From Elusimicrobiota bacterium (lineage in GTDB: Bacteria; Elusimicrobiota; Elusimicrobia; UBA1565; UBA9628), in assembly GCA_003452935.1 (NCBI GenBank), contig DMMY01000001.1, positions 96,750-160,749 on the forward strand: DNA of 64,000 bases, read 5' to 3'. Made by a program: the position numbers and the translations under genes. Shown here one piece after another: positions 51,144 through 59,427 of this stretch. Numbering within the stretch: the first letter of the stretch is position 1; every line of letters begins with the position of its first letter. The notes beneath the pieces are model-generated. The model searched no databases and was not told the origin of the DNA. It was given only the letters and a program-made list of their open reading frames with translations.

Positions 51144-52091
51144 TTAGTCTTTACGCCGGTCCACGATGTACTTGCTGCCCGCCTGCTCCTTGGCGTGCTT
51201 CTTGAGCTCGGCGCCGAGCTGCGAAACCTGGGCTAGGGATTCGAGTCGCCTGTAGGCGTTGTGGCAGATGCCTATGGAAACCGAGAGCAGGGGAAATTCT
51301 CGGATGTTGCCCTGGCGGTCCGTGGATACGAGCCGGCCGCTCTGGCGGTCGGATTCTTTATAGAAGGCCGGCACGGCCGCGTCGAACTCCGCGATGATGC
51401 GGCCGGCGATATCCTCCATGCGGGAGGGATCGGTGAGCACGATAAAATCATCCCCGCCGATGTGTCCTACGAAATCAGGCGGGCCCTGGACTTGCCGCGT
51501 CGCCTTTATCAGGATATTGGCCAGGGTCTTTATAACGTGGTCCCCGGCTTCATAGCCGTAGGCGTCATTATAAGCCTTGAATTGATCGAGATCGACGTAC
51601 AAGACGGCCAAAGGACGGCTCGCGGCCAGGGCTTCATCGATGCGCGAGTCGATGGACAGGTTGCCGGGCAGCCGGGTCAGGGGATTGGCGTCGAGACCTT
51701 GTCGGCTGCGCTTGAGGATCATGCGGATGCGCGCCAAGAGCTCTCTGATATCCACGGATTTAGTGATGAAGTCGTCCACGCCGAGATCGAGCCCTTCCAC
51801 CTTGCTGTCGCGCGAGCCGGAAGCCGAGAGGATGATGATGGGCATATGCGCGAAAAGGGGGTCCTTGCGCAGCTCGCGGCAGACGGTGAAGCCGTCGCAG
51901 CGGGGCATGATGAGGTCCAGGACCGCGATGTCGGGCGGGCTCTTGCGGATGGCGGCCAGGGCTTCGTTGCCGTCCAAGGCAGTGTCCACGTCGAAGCCTT
52001 GGCGCTCCAAGGTTTCTTTCATAAGGGCCAGGAGGTCCGGCTCGTCGTCGGCCAGCAGTATGCGTGGGCGGGGCAATCGCGCGTGGGCCAT
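51144..52091 (-). CDS. Receiver-GGDEF protein (PleD-like) with a GGDDF signature
   Basis: A 315-residue response regulator with receiver (DDEP 15-18, phosphoacceptor Asp59, Lys111) linked by ANPLTRLPGNLSID to a GGDEF domain. The active-site signature reads GGDDF (212-216) instead of GGDEF, with Asp at the metal-binding Glu position; no RxxD inhibitory site is seen at the usual place. It may be a weak cyclase or a c-di-GMP/GTP sensor. Convergent with the winged-helix gene, one base between stops. A PilZ c-di-GMP receptor lies 7 kb away in the ATP synthase operon. Confidence 0.88.
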   Translation of the reverse strand: MAHARLPRPRILLADDEPDLLALMKETLERQGFDVDTALDGNEALAAIRKSPPDIAVLDLIMPRCDGFTVCRELRKDPLFAHMPIIILSASGSRDSKVEGLDLGVDDFITKSVDIRELLARIRMILKRSRQGLDANPLTRLPGNLSIDSRIDEALAASRPLAVLYVDLDQFKAYNDAYGYEAGDHVIKTLANILIKATRQVQGPPDFVGHIGGDDFIVLTDPSRMEDIAGRIIAEFDAAVPAFYKESDRQSGRLVSTDRQGNIREFPLLSVSIGICHNAYRRLESLAQVSQLGAELKKHAKEQAGSKYIVDRRKD

Positions 52092-52188
52092 AGGGTGTGC
52101 CGCAAAGGCCGCAAAAAAGCGGCTAACGGAAAGGAGTATACAACAAATCAGTCCCGGAACGCGGATTCTTGCTTTTCAAAACTGAAAG

Positions 52189-52533
52189 CTACTTTACTGC
52201 GGCTTCCTGTGCCAGCAACCTCATAAACGCCGCGAAAGTCCGTAAGGACGGCGTATTGGACGGCTTAAGCATCTTGTGCACATATTGCCGTGATACATGC
52301 AGCGCGGTTGCGGTGCGCGTGCGGTTCAAGACGCGCAGGTGCGCCCGGTAAATGTCGATGACGGCCTCGAAGTCTCCCTCCAGCAAAGCTTGCAGGATGG
52401 CCTTCTGGACGAATTTTGGATTCCTCAGGCTGACAGCGGGATCATAAGCCCGCGCCTTGGCGTCCGGGCCCAGCTTGCGGGGCTTCCCGTTCCAGGATTC
52501 TTCGCGCATGTATGATATCCCGTCTTTGACCAT
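52189..52533 (-). CDS. Helix-turn-helix antitoxin (HigA-like)
   Basis: A 114-residue DNA-binding protein resembling 'addiction module antidote' proteins. The central part FVQKAILQALLEGDFEAVIDIYRAHLRVLN precedes an HTH (TATALHVSRQYVHKMLKPSNTPSLRTFAAFMRLL), the Xre-type half with the N-P-S/T-x-x-T-l pattern of HigA-like antitoxins. ATG 52533 has AGGAGG 8 bases upstream. Encoded after the toxin (toxin-first order), overlapping its 3' end by 92 bases. Confidence 0.82.
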   Translation of the reverse strand: MVKDGISYMREESWNGKPRKLGPDAKARAYDPAVSLRNPKFVQKAILQALLEGDFEAVIDIYRAHLRVLNRTRTATALHVSRQYVHKMLKPSNTPSLRTFAAFMRLLAQEAAVK

Positions 52534-52771
52534 TCTTATGGCCTCCTAACAGCATAACGGCGGCGTTTCCATTTGTGTCCTCGACGATCGCGTAGTAGAC
52601 TCTGCGTCCGCTTCGCCACCGCAACTCGAACAAATCATCACCCAGGAACTTCTTGTCACCAAAGTGGTCATGTTCGCGGATGCGGTCGAGGCGATCATCA
52701 ACTTGCGCTCGCTCCTTAGTGTTTAAATCGAGCAACCAGTCATTGAACTCCGGAGTGGAGAGGATATTCAT
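52442..52771 (-). CDS. RelE/HigB-superfamily toxin
   Basis: A 109-residue toxin of the phage-derived Gp49/HigB-like type: EFNDWLLDLNTKERAQVDDRLDRI, then FGDKKFLGDDLFELRWRSGRRVYYAIVEDTNGNAAVMLLGGHKNGQRRDI, the conserved 'lgdglyElRi..g.gyRvyy' and 'llgGdKssQ..DI..A' patterns. Predicted ribosome-dependent mRNA nuclease. It sits upstream of the HTH antitoxin and shares its first promoter/operator at 52772-52800. Confidence 0.85.
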   Translation of the reverse strand: MNILSTPEFNDWLLDLNTKERAQVDDRLDRIREHDHFGDKKFLGDDLFELRWRSGRRVYYAIVEDTNGNAAVMLLGGHKNGQRRDIIHARRILEREAPQAGPGRQGAGL

Positions 52772-52800
52772 AGTGTAAACTATAGGTTACAGTTTGTCAA
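52772..52800 (-). promoter_or_regulatory. Toxin-antitoxin promoter with embedded operator palindrome
   Basis: Minus strand TTGACA (52800-52795), 17-base spacer, TACACT (52777-52772). An imperfect palindrome GTAAACTATAGGTTAC at 52775-52790 (7 of 8 base pairs) fills the spacer and overlaps the -10, as expected for antitoxin autorepression. The -10 ends directly at the annotated toxin ATG (52771), so either transcription starts elsewhere or a different start codon is used. Confidence 0.55.
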
Positions 52801-52894
52801 GAGGGCTTGATGGTAAATGGGGCGAAAGGCTAGAAAAGCCGCCACTATAGTTACGACTATCTGCGCGAATAGTTCCATATTGCGACTGCCAGAA

Positions 52895-52925
52895 TTGACA
52901 CAAACAAGCCGTTATTTCGTAAAAT
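52895..52925 (+). promoter_or_regulatory. Probable promoter of the ATP synthase operon
   Basis: Consensus TTGACA (52895-52900) and TAAAAT (52920-52925) with a long 19-base spacer; the atp operon begins at ATG 52939. Confidence 0.5.
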
Positions 52926-52938
52926 TTATCCGCCGTTA

Positions 52939-53178
52939 ATGCGCATGCTTGGACTCCATCTCCCGGACGGCGCGGATAAACCCAGGCCTTGGGTGGCCGC
53001 GTTGGGCGCGGGCACGGAGTTGGCGGCTTGCGTGCTGGCCGGACTTTTCCTCGGGCGTTGGCTCGACGGCGTCTGGCGGACGGACCCTTGGCTGATGTGC
53101 CTGGGCGCATTGGCGGGTATGGCTCTTGGACTCTATCAACTCATCCGTTTGGCCCGCTCCCTGGCCGGCCGCCGCTAA
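52939..53178 (+). CDS. AtpZ-like F1Fo assembly protein
   Basis: A 79-residue protein with two transmembrane hairpin helices. The middle reads AGTELAACVLAGLFLGRWLDGVWRTDPWLMCLGALAGMALGLYQL, matching the ATPase_gene1/AtpZ pattern (G...a.v..G...G..LD...t.P......G...G...). AtpZ/AtpI-type proteins assist c-ring assembly or magnesium supply. First gene of the operon. Confidence 0.85.
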   Translation: MRMLGLHLPDGADKPRPWVAALGAGTELAACVLAGLFLGRWLDGVWRTDPWLMCLGALAGMALGLYQLIRLARSLAGRR

Positions 53179-53209
53179 AGCGGCGGCCCCGGCTGGACTT
53201 ATCACGGTC

Positions 53210-53509
53210 ATGGCCGTGCTTTTAGGCGCATTTTGTTGGCGCGGGACCGCGGCTCGGGACGCGACTTGGGGCCTGGGTTGCGCGTGGCTGTTCTCCACGA
53301 TCAGCACGGTCTGGCTCGTCTTCGCCAAGCCTGTTTCCTCTCAATCGTTTTGGCGGGCTTTCTGGGGCGGCATGGGCCTGCGCGCGTCGGTCCTGATAGG
53401 ACTCATGGCCCTGTCTTGGGATTCGGCCCGGGTCGCCCTGGTGGGAGCCTATGGCGCGGGCATGGCACTGCTACTGCCTCTGGAATTTTGGCTGGTGTTT
53501 CGGCGATGA
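53210..53509 (+). CDS. AtpI-like small membrane protein
   Basis: A 99-residue protein with about four hydrophobic helices (e.g. WGLGCAWLFSTISTVWLVF; GLRASVLIGLMALSW; ALVGAYGAGMALLLPLEFWLVF). It occupies the atpI position between atpZ and atpB and has the length of ATP synthase protein I. ATG 53210 is the most likely start; the frame is open further upstream. Overlaps atpB by 4 bases. Confidence 0.65.
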   Translation: MAVLLGAFCWRGTAARDATWGLGCAWLFSTISTVWLVFAKPVSSQSFWRAFWGGMGLRASVLIGLMALSWDSARVALVGAYGAGMALLLPLEFWLVFRR

Positions 53510-54270
53510 ACCTGGAAACCTTGCTGTCGCATCATCTCCTGGATCACCCCTATGTCACTCTTTTCTCCCGCGGCAATTTTACATTGGCGATAACCAAACA
53601 TCTCATCATGATGTGGGCGGTCGCCGCCTTGCTCGCTGCGGTCCTGGTTGCGTCCGTTCACTCCCGTTCCAGCATGGGGATGCTGCTGCGGTTTTCCGTC
53701 GAGGAAATCATTCTTTATATTCGCGATCGGATGGTGTCTCCCATATTCGGCCACGCGGCGGACGTTTATCTGCCCTATTTTTTGACATTGTTTTTCTTCA
53801 TTCTAGCCTGCAACTTGGCCGGTCTTTTGCCCGGCTCCGCCGCCGTGACCGGCAACATCTCGGTCACCGCGGCCTTGGCCCTATGCACCTTCGCGCTGAT
53901 CAATTTTGCGGGGGTCCGGGAATATGGGCTGGTGTCCCACTTTGCCCATTTCGTGCCGCGTGGGCTGCCCCGAGTCATGGCGCCCCTGATCTTTCTCATC
54001 GAGATTATCGGCCTCTGCGCCAAGTGCCTGGCTCTGTGCATCCGTCTTTTCGCCAACATCATCGCCGGGCATATCGTTTCGATATCGTTTCTATCTCTCA
54101 TCTTCATTTTCGCGCAGATGAGCCCCATGATCGGACTGGGAGTCGCGCCCGCGGCCGTGGGACTGGCGCTTTTTGTCTACGCTCTGGATATTCTGGTCGC
54201 GCTTATACAGGCTTACATCTTCACCTTGCTGACCGCCATTTTCGTGGGCGGAGCGGTACATCCACACTAG
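53506..54270 (+). CDS. atpB: ATP synthase Fo subunit a
   Basis: Proton-channel stator subunit. 254 residues; ATG 53506 (MNLETLLSHH) overlapping the previous stop. The essential arginine is in LCIRLFANIIAGH, the family signature, with C-terminal helix ILVALIQAYIFTLLTAIFV. Works against the c-ring encoded next. Confidence 0.95.
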   Translation: MNLETLLSHHLLDHPYVTLFSRGNFTLAITKHLIMMWAVAALLAAVLVASVHSRSSMGMLLRFSVEEIILYIRDRMVSPIFGHAADVYLPYFLTLFFFILACNLAGLLPGSAAVTGNISVTAALALCTFALINFAGVREYGLVSHFAHFVPRGLPRVMAPLIFLIEIIGLCAKCLALCIRLFANIIAGHIVSISFLSLIFIFAQMSPMIGLGVAPAAVGLALFVYALDILVALIQAYIFTLLTAIFVGGAVHPH

Positions 54271-54279
54271 GAGGGCTTC

Positions 54280-54573
54280 ATGACATACCTGGGACTTGGC
54301 TACATCGGAATCGGAGTGGGCGTGGGGATTTGCCTGATCGGAGCCGCTTTGGGCATTGGAAAACTCGCCAGCTCCGCCCTGGAGGGGGCGGCCCGGCAGC
54401 CGGAGGCCGCCGGCTCGCTGCAGACCATGATGATCATTCCGGCGGCCATGATCGAAGGCCTGGGGCTTCTGGCCCTGGTGATCGCCTTTATGGCCGTCAA
54501 TACGCTCAATAAGGGCGTCTCGTCCGCCGCTGGAGCGGCCCCGGCCGCGGCCGAGCAGGCGGCGGGGCATTGA
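54280..54573 (+). CDS. atpE: ATP synthase Fo subunit c
   Basis: Two-helix c-ring subunit, 97 residues. The loop has ARQPEA and the ion-binding carboxylate is Glu59 in AAMIEGLGLLALVIA. The residues that define the sodium site in Ilyobacter-type subunits (Gln in helix 1, Ser/Thr after the Glu) are Ile and Gly/Leu here, so it is predicted proton-coupled. The C-terminal Ala-rich tail is longer than usual. Ribosome site AGGAGG precedes ATG 54280. Confidence 0.96.
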   Translation: MTYLGLGYIGIGVGVGICLIGAALGIGKLASSALEGAARQPEAAGSLQTMMIIPAAMIEGLGLLALVIAFMAVNTLNKGVSSAAGAAPAAAEQAAGH

Positions 54574-54600
54574 GTCGGCGTTTTCCAGGATCCGCGAGCC

Positions 54601-55104
54601 ATGGATAGGCTTCTTTCCCCGGACACGGGGATGATGTTTTGGACGATCGTCACCTTCCTGGTTTTGGCGGCGGTTCTCAAGCGTTGGGCGTGGGGGCCCC
54701 TGCTCTTCGCCATCGCGGAGCGCGAGGCGCGCCTTAAGTCGGACGCCGCCGCGGCGCAAGCCGCGCGCGACGAGGCGCAACGCATCAAGGACGAACTCGC
54801 CGCCCAACTCGCCGGAGTCGAATCCCGGCGTCGGGAGGTTTTAGCCCAGGCCGCCAAGGATGGAGAGGCCGTGCTCGCGCGGTTCAAGGCCGCGGCGGAG
54901 AAGGAATCCCGCCAAATGCGCGAAAAAACCGCGGCGGAGCTGGGCCGGGAGAAGGAGCGCCTCGTCGGAGAATTGCGCCGGGACGTGGCCGAGCTCTCGG
55001 TCCAGGCCGCGGAAAAGCTGTTGCGCCGCAGCGTGGATCCGTCCGTCGAGAAGCGCGTGCTCGACGAATTTCTTCAGAGCCTGGATAATAGGCGAGAGAA
55101 TTGA
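54601..55104 (+). CDS. atpF: ATP synthase Fo subunit b
   Basis: Peripheral stalk subunit, 167 residues: one N-terminal helix (GMMFWTIVTFLVLAAVLKRWAW) followed by a long charged coiled coil (EREARLKSDAAAAQAARDEAQRI onward). The stop overlaps the atpH start (TGATG). Confidence 0.95.
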   Translation: MDRLLSPDTGMMFWTIVTFLVLAAVLKRWAWGPLLFAIAEREARLKSDAAAAQAARDEAQRIKDELAAQLAGVESRRREVLAQAAKDGEAVLARFKAAAEKESRQMREKTAAELGREKERLVGELRRDVAELSVQAAEKLLRRSVDPSVEKRVLDEFLQSLDNRREN

Positions 55105-55640
55105 TGCAGACCTCGGATCGGACCCTGGCCTCGCGCTATGCCCGGGCGCTTTTCGCCTGCGCTTGCGACCAGGGCGAGGAAGAGTCCGTGGCGCGGGACC
55201 TCAAGGCCTGCGCCCGGGTCTTGGCGGCGGCCGGATCGCTGCTGCGCGATCCCCGCGTTTCGACCGCGGAAAAAAAGAATCTGGTGATGCAGATAGTAGG
55301 GCGCCAGGCGCGCCCTTTGACCGTGGATTTCCTGGATCTCCTTATTGAAGAGAAGAGATTCAACCTGGTCCTCCTGGTCGCCCAAGACGTGGAAAAATTG
55401 CTGGCGCAGAAACGGCAAAGAGCGCGGGCCAAGGTGCGCGCGGCGCGGCCGCTTTCTGATGATGACCGCCGCCGCTTGCGCGAGCGGCTCGAGCGCTTCG
55501 CCGGCTGCGGCGTGGAGCTTGAGGTCGAAGAAGACCCCGATCTTTTGGGAGGGGTATCCGTGAGGCTGGGGGATTGGGTTTTAGACGGCAGCCTGCGCGG
55601 CCAGCTGGAGGGGATTAAGGAGGCCATCGGTGGCGATTAG
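55104..55640 (+). CDS. atpH: ATP synthase F1 subunit delta
   Basis: Joins the peripheral stalk to F1, 178 residues. Opening LASRYARALFACACDQGEEE and LLIEEKRFNLVLLVAQDVEKLL are typical; C-terminus LGGVSVRLGDWVLDGSLRGQLEGIKEAI is the delta signature (G..i.igd.v.DgSv...L..l). Overlaps atpA by 11 bases. Confidence 0.95.
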   Translation: MQTSDRTLASRYARALFACACDQGEEESVARDLKACARVLAAAGSLLRDPRVSTAEKKNLVMQIVGRQARPLTVDFLDLLIEEKRFNLVLLVAQDVEKLLAQKRQRARAKVRAARPLSDDDRRRLRERLERFAGCGVELEVEEDPDLLGGVSVRLGDWVLDGSLRGQLEGIKEAIGGD

Positions 55641-57153
55641 ACCCGAGGAGATTTCCGCTGTCATCAAAGAGCGCCTGCAAGCCTATCATCAAGCGGCGCG
55701 GCTGCAGGAGGAGGGCGCGGTTTTGCAGGTGGGAGACGGCATTGCCCGCGTCTATGGGCTGGAAAACGCCATGGCCGGAGAACTCCTGGAACTGCCCCGC
55801 GGAGTGACCGGAATGGTCCTTAATCTTGAGAAGGAAAACGTGGGCTGCGTTCTGCTGGGGGACGACTCCCTCATTCATGAAGGCGATCCGGTCAAGCGCA
55901 CGGGCGAGGTCATGTCCGTGCCCGTGGGCGACGCCCTGATCGGCCGCGTGGTGAGCCCTTTGGGACTTCCCCTGGACGGTAAAGGCCCTATCGCCGCCAG
56001 CGCCAGACGCCCTGTCGAGGTGGTGGCGCCCGGGGTGGTCGAGCGTCAAAGCGTCAACGAGCCCTTGCAGACGGGTCTTAAAGCCGTCGATGCCCTCATC
56101 CCCATCGGCCGGGGACAGCGCGAGCTTATCATCGGCGATCGCCAGACCGGCAAGACGGCCATCGCCATCGACGCCATCATCAACCAGAAGCACGCGCCCA
56201 AGCGCCCCATCTGCATCTATGTCGCCATCGGGCAGAAACAGTCCACCGTGGCCCAGGTGATCAAGACCCTTGAGGATCATGGCGCCATGGAATATTCCGT
56301 CGTGGTCTGCGCCTGCGCCGCGGACCCGGCGCCCTTGCTCTACATCGCCCCCTACGCCGGCTGCGCCATGGGCGAGGAATTCCTGTGGAAGGGGCGCGAC
56401 GTGCTGGTCGTTTATGACGATCTTTCCAAACACGCCCAGGCCTACCGCCAGCTTTCCCTGCTCCTGCGGCGGCCGCCGGGCCGGGAAGCTTATCCCGGGG
56501 ATGTTTTCTACCTGCATTCGCGCCTGCTGGAGCGCGCCTGCAAGCTTTCGGACAAGCACGGCGGAGGGTCGTTGACCGCTTTGCCGATCATCGAGACGCA
56601 GGCCGGGGATGTCTCCGCCTATATCCCCACCAACGTCATATCCATCACCGACGGCCAAATTTATCTCGAGACGGGGCTGTTCTATTCCGGCGTGCGGCCC
56701 GCTCTTAACATAGGCATTTCGGTCTCTCGGGTGGGCGGCGCGGCCCAGACCAAGGCCATGAAGCAGGTGGCCGGCCGGCTGCGGTTGGACCTGGCCCAAT
56801 ACAATGAGCTGGCCGCTTTTGCGCAATTCGGAGCGGATCTGGACAAGGCCTCCCAGCAACAGCTGGCGCGCGGCGAGCGCATGGTGGAGCTTCTCAAGCA
56901 AGACCAGTATCAACCCATGCCCTTTGAAAACCAGGTCATGGCCATTTTCTCGGGCATTCATGGGCACCTCGACGATCTGCCCGTGGCGCGCGTGCGGGAG
57001 TTCGAGACAGGCCTGCTCGCCCACGTCGCGGCCAACTGTCCCGATATCTCGAGCAAGATCGTGGAGCAGAAAGCCCTGGACGACGCCTTGCAGACGAGGC
57101 TGACCGAGGCTATCAAGCAGTTCAAGTCTTCATTCCTGGAGGCGCATCCATGA
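55630..57153 (+). CDS. atpA: ATP synthase F1 subunit alpha
   Basis: Regulatory nucleotide-binding subunit, 507 residues, GTG start at 55630 inside atpH. Walker A GDRQTGKT at 169-176, AIGQKQSTVAQV, catalytic arginine-finger region PAYAGC-type segment and SRVGGAAQTKAMK follow. Normal length. Overlaps the next (secreted protein) gene by 4 bases, so the operon is not the usual AGDC order. Confidence 0.97.
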   Translation: MAIRPEEISAVIKERLQAYHQAARLQEEGAVLQVGDGIARVYGLENAMAGELLELPRGVTGMVLNLEKENVGCVLLGDDSLIHEGDPVKRTGEVMSVPVGDALIGRVVSPLGLPLDGKGPIAASARRPVEVVAPGVVERQSVNEPLQTGLKAVDALIPIGRGQRELIIGDRQTGKTAIAIDAIINQKHAPKRPICIYVAIGQKQSTVAQVIKTLEDHGAMEYSVVVCACAADPAPLLYIAPYAGCAMGEEFLWKGRDVLVVYDDLSKHAQAYRQLSLLLRRPPGREAYPGDVFYLHSRLLERACKLSDKHGGGSLTALPIIETQAGDVSAYIPTNVISITDGQIYLETGLFYSGVRPALNIGISVSRVGGAAQTKAMKQVAGRLRLDLAQYNELAAFAQFGADLDKASQQQLARGERMVELLKQDQYQPMPFENQVMAIFSGIHGHLDDLPVARVREFETGLLAHVAANCPDISSKIVEQKALDDALQTRLTEAIKQFKSSFLEAHP

Positions 57154-57590
57154 ACAAATCACTTCTGGTCTGTGCCGCGGCCGTTATGATATCGGCGCTG
57201 ACTGCCAGTCGGGCGGCTGAGCCGGCCAAGGGGGCGATGATCAATCTGAGCTGCCTGGAGGCGCTCGTCACCATTGATCAGGCCGGACTATCCGGGGTTT
57301 TTTCGTTTATCGCGGAAAAGGACTCGGCGGCCGCTTTCGCCGACCTCGTGGTTCATAACGGCAAGGCGCTCAAGAGATACGTCGGCAAACTGGAAAAGGA
57401 TTTCAAGGGCGCGGGCGGCGTCACCGGCTGGGATCATGACGTCCTGGTGTTCGCGCTGCAGCTTTACTCGTCGCCCTTGGCCGAGACCTTGGAGAAGCCT
57501 CATGCCAAGCTCATGACCAAGATGACGGATATGAGCATGGCTCCCACCATGAGCTTGGAGCAAGTGACGGCGCGCAGGAAGAAGTCATGA
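57150..57590 (+). CDS. Secreted protein of unknown function inserted in the atp operon
   Basis: A 146-residue protein with a signal peptide (MNKSLLVCAAAVMISALTASRAA, cleavage after RAA). The mature part is a short alpha-rich domain with Asp/Lys content and no cysteine motif (LVVHNGKALKRYVGKLEKDF). It overlaps both atpA and the epimerase gene by ATGA, so it is translated with the ATP synthase. No family recognised. Confidence 0.7.
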   Translation: MNKSLLVCAAAVMISALTASRAAEPAKGAMINLSCLEALVTIDQAGLSGVFSFIAEKDSAAAFADLVVHNGKALKRYVGKLEKDFKGAGGVTGWDHDVLVFALQLYSSPLAETLEKPHAKLMTKMTDMSMAPTMSLEQVTARRKKS

Positions 57591-58507
57591 GGGCCCTGGT
57601 TACGGGCGCGGCGGGTTTCATCGGTTCCAATCTGGTCCTGGAATTGGTCAGGCAGGGGCATGAAGTGGTGGGCCTCGACGACTTTACCTCGTCTAATTTT
57701 GCCAACCTGCAGGATTATTCGGGAGATTTTCTGGCCGCGGACGTGGCCGATGCCGAGGCCTGGACGGGTCGCGTGGGCGACGTGGATGTCGTTTTTCATG
57801 AGGCCGCGATCACGGATACGACGGTTACCGACCAGCTGCGCATGATGCGGACCAACGTGGAGGCTTTTCGCGGGCTCCTGAATTGGGCCGCGCAGCGCAA
57901 GGTTCGCTGCGTGGTCTACGCTTCCTCGGCCGGGATATACGGCGACGGGCCTATCCCCATGCGGGAGGATGCGGCGCCGCGGCCTCTCAATATCTACGCC
58001 TTTTCCAAGCGCGTTATGGAAAAGGTGGCCGCGGATTTTGCCCAGCGGAATCCGAAAATGAGAATCGTGGGACTTCGATATTTCAATGTTTTTGGAGGCC
58101 GGGAGCGATTCAAGGGGGCGGCGGCAAGCATGATCTGGCAGCTGGCCCTGCAGATGCGGCGCGGGGCGCGGCCGCGGGTGTTCGAATACGGTGATCAGTG
58201 CCGGGACTTTATTTACGTCAAAGACGTGGTCCGGGCCAATCTCATGGCCGCGCAAAAAGCGCCATCCGGCGTTTATAACGTTTGCACCGGGAAGAAGACG
58301 AGCTTTAACGAGATCATCCAGGAACTCAATGCGGTGCTGGGCGCGGCGCTCAAGCCGGAATATTTCAAAAATCCTTATAGTTTTTACCAGAACGAGACCT
58401 TGGGGGACGCGCGTCGAGCCCGGCAGGCCTTTGCTTTCAAGGCGCAATTTTCAACGGCCCAGGGCATACAGGATTATCTGGGCGCCCGGGAGGCTTTCGC
58501 GGTCTGA
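57587..58507 (+). CDS. NAD-dependent epimerase, HldD/RfaD-like
   Basis: A 306-residue extended short-chain dehydrogenase. TGAAGFIGSNLVLELV (NAD loop GxxGxxG, 7-13), SSAGIYGDG and catalytic YAFSK (Tyr-x3-Lys). LRYFNVFGGRERFKGAAASM and GDQCRDFIYVKDVVRANL match ADP-L-glycero-D-manno-heptose 6-epimerase more than GalE. HldD would complete the heptose precursor of lipopolysaccharide. It is located between atpA and atpG, two bases before atpG. Assignment to HldD is probable; another nucleotide-sugar epimerase is possible. Confidence 0.78.
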   Translation: MRALVTGAAGFIGSNLVLELVRQGHEVVGLDDFTSSNFANLQDYSGDFLAADVADAEAWTGRVGDVDVVFHEAAITDTTVTDQLRMMRTNVEAFRGLLNWAAQRKVRCVVYASSAGIYGDGPIPMREDAAPRPLNIYAFSKRVMEKVAADFAQRNPKMRIVGLRYFNVFGGRERFKGAAASMIWQLALQMRRGARPRVFEYGDQCRDFIYVKDVVRANLMAAQKAPSGVYNVCTGKKTSFNEIIQELNAVLGAALKPEYFKNPYSFYQNETLGDARRARQAFAFKAQFSTAQGIQDYLGAREAFAV

Positions 58508-58509
58508 TC

Positions 58510-59409
58510 ATGGCTTCCCTGCGAGATATCCGCCGCAAGATTCAATCGGTCAAGTCGACCGAACAGATAACGCGGGCCATGAAGATGGTGGCCGCGGCGC
58601 GTATGCGCCGTTCGCAGTCCTCCATTCTGGCGGCGCGTCCGTTCGCCATCAAGATGGAGGAATTGGCCCGCGATCTGGTCGCGGCGCATCTGGAGCGGGA
58701 GGCCGATGGTCTCTGTCCCGTGGGGGTGCGCGATTATTTCGGGGCGCCGGCGCAAGGCGCGGCGGGACTTGTTCTCATCATGGCGGACAAGGGCCTTTGC
58801 GGGGCCTTTAACACGACCATCATGCGCGAGGCTTTGGATTGGTTCGCCACGCATAGGCAAGGGGGAATTTTCCTGGCCCCGGTCGGCCGCAAGGCGCGGG
58901 ATTTCGCCCGCCGCGTGCAAGGCCCCGGCATCGAAATCGTGATGGAACTGGCGGGCGTGTTTCCTCACGCGGGTTATCAACACGCCGAAGTCCTGGGCAA
59001 GGCCGTGATCGAAGCCTATTTCGCGAAGGGACTTTCGCGTTGGGATGTCATCTATAATGAGTTCAAGTCCGCGGCCCAGCAACGTTTGGTGCGCGCGACC
59101 CTGCTGCCCGTGGCGCAATTCGCGGCGCCGTCTTTTTCCCAAAAAGCCGTTGATTTCGGTTATGAGCCGGACCAGGATCAACTCTTGCAGGCCCTGCTGC
59201 CGCGATATATCAAGGCCCAGATTTACCGCATGCTCCTGGAGTCCCAGGCCGCGGAGCTCTCAGCCCGCATGAATGCCATGGACGCGGCCTCCAAGAACGC
59301 CAGCGAGTTGCGTGAAACATTGAACGTCCAGGCCAACCGGCAGCGCCAGGCCGTGATCACCAAGGAGATCGCGGAACTGGTGGGGGGAGCCGAGGCCTTG
59401 GCCGCATAG
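58510..59409 (+). CDS. atpG: ATP synthase F1 subunit gamma
   Basis: Central rotor shaft, 299 residues. N-terminal helix ASLRDIRRKIQSVKSTEQITRAMKMVAAARMRRSQ and C-terminal SARMNAMDAASKNASELRETLNVQANRQRQAVITKEIAELVGGAEAL are the gamma signature. LVLIMADKGLCGAFNTTI is conserved. Follows the epimerase; 18 bases before the PilZ gene. Confidence 0.96.
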   Translation: MASLRDIRRKIQSVKSTEQITRAMKMVAAARMRRSQSSILAARPFAIKMEELARDLVAAHLEREADGLCPVGVRDYFGAPAQGAAGLVLIMADKGLCGAFNTTIMREALDWFATHRQGGIFLAPVGRKARDFARRVQGPGIEIVMELAGVFPHAGYQHAEVLGKAVIEAYFAKGLSRWDVIYNEFKSAAQQRLVRATLLPVAQFAAPSFSQKAVDFGYEPDQDQLLQALLPRYIKAQIYRMLLESQAAELSARMNAMDAASKNASELRETLNVQANRQRQAVITKEIAELVGGAEALAA

Positions 59410-59427
59410 TTTGCGAGGAGATACGCG

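Noticed and set aside
52108..52123. GCCGC-A6-GCGGC hairpin after the antitoxin as a terminator
   Set aside because: No T-run follows on either strand and the stem is only 5 bp.
54280..54573. Sodium-coupled c-ring
   Set aside because: The Gln in helix 1 and the Ser/Thr after the carboxylate that form the Na+ site are replaced by Ile and Gly/Leu, so it is proton-type.
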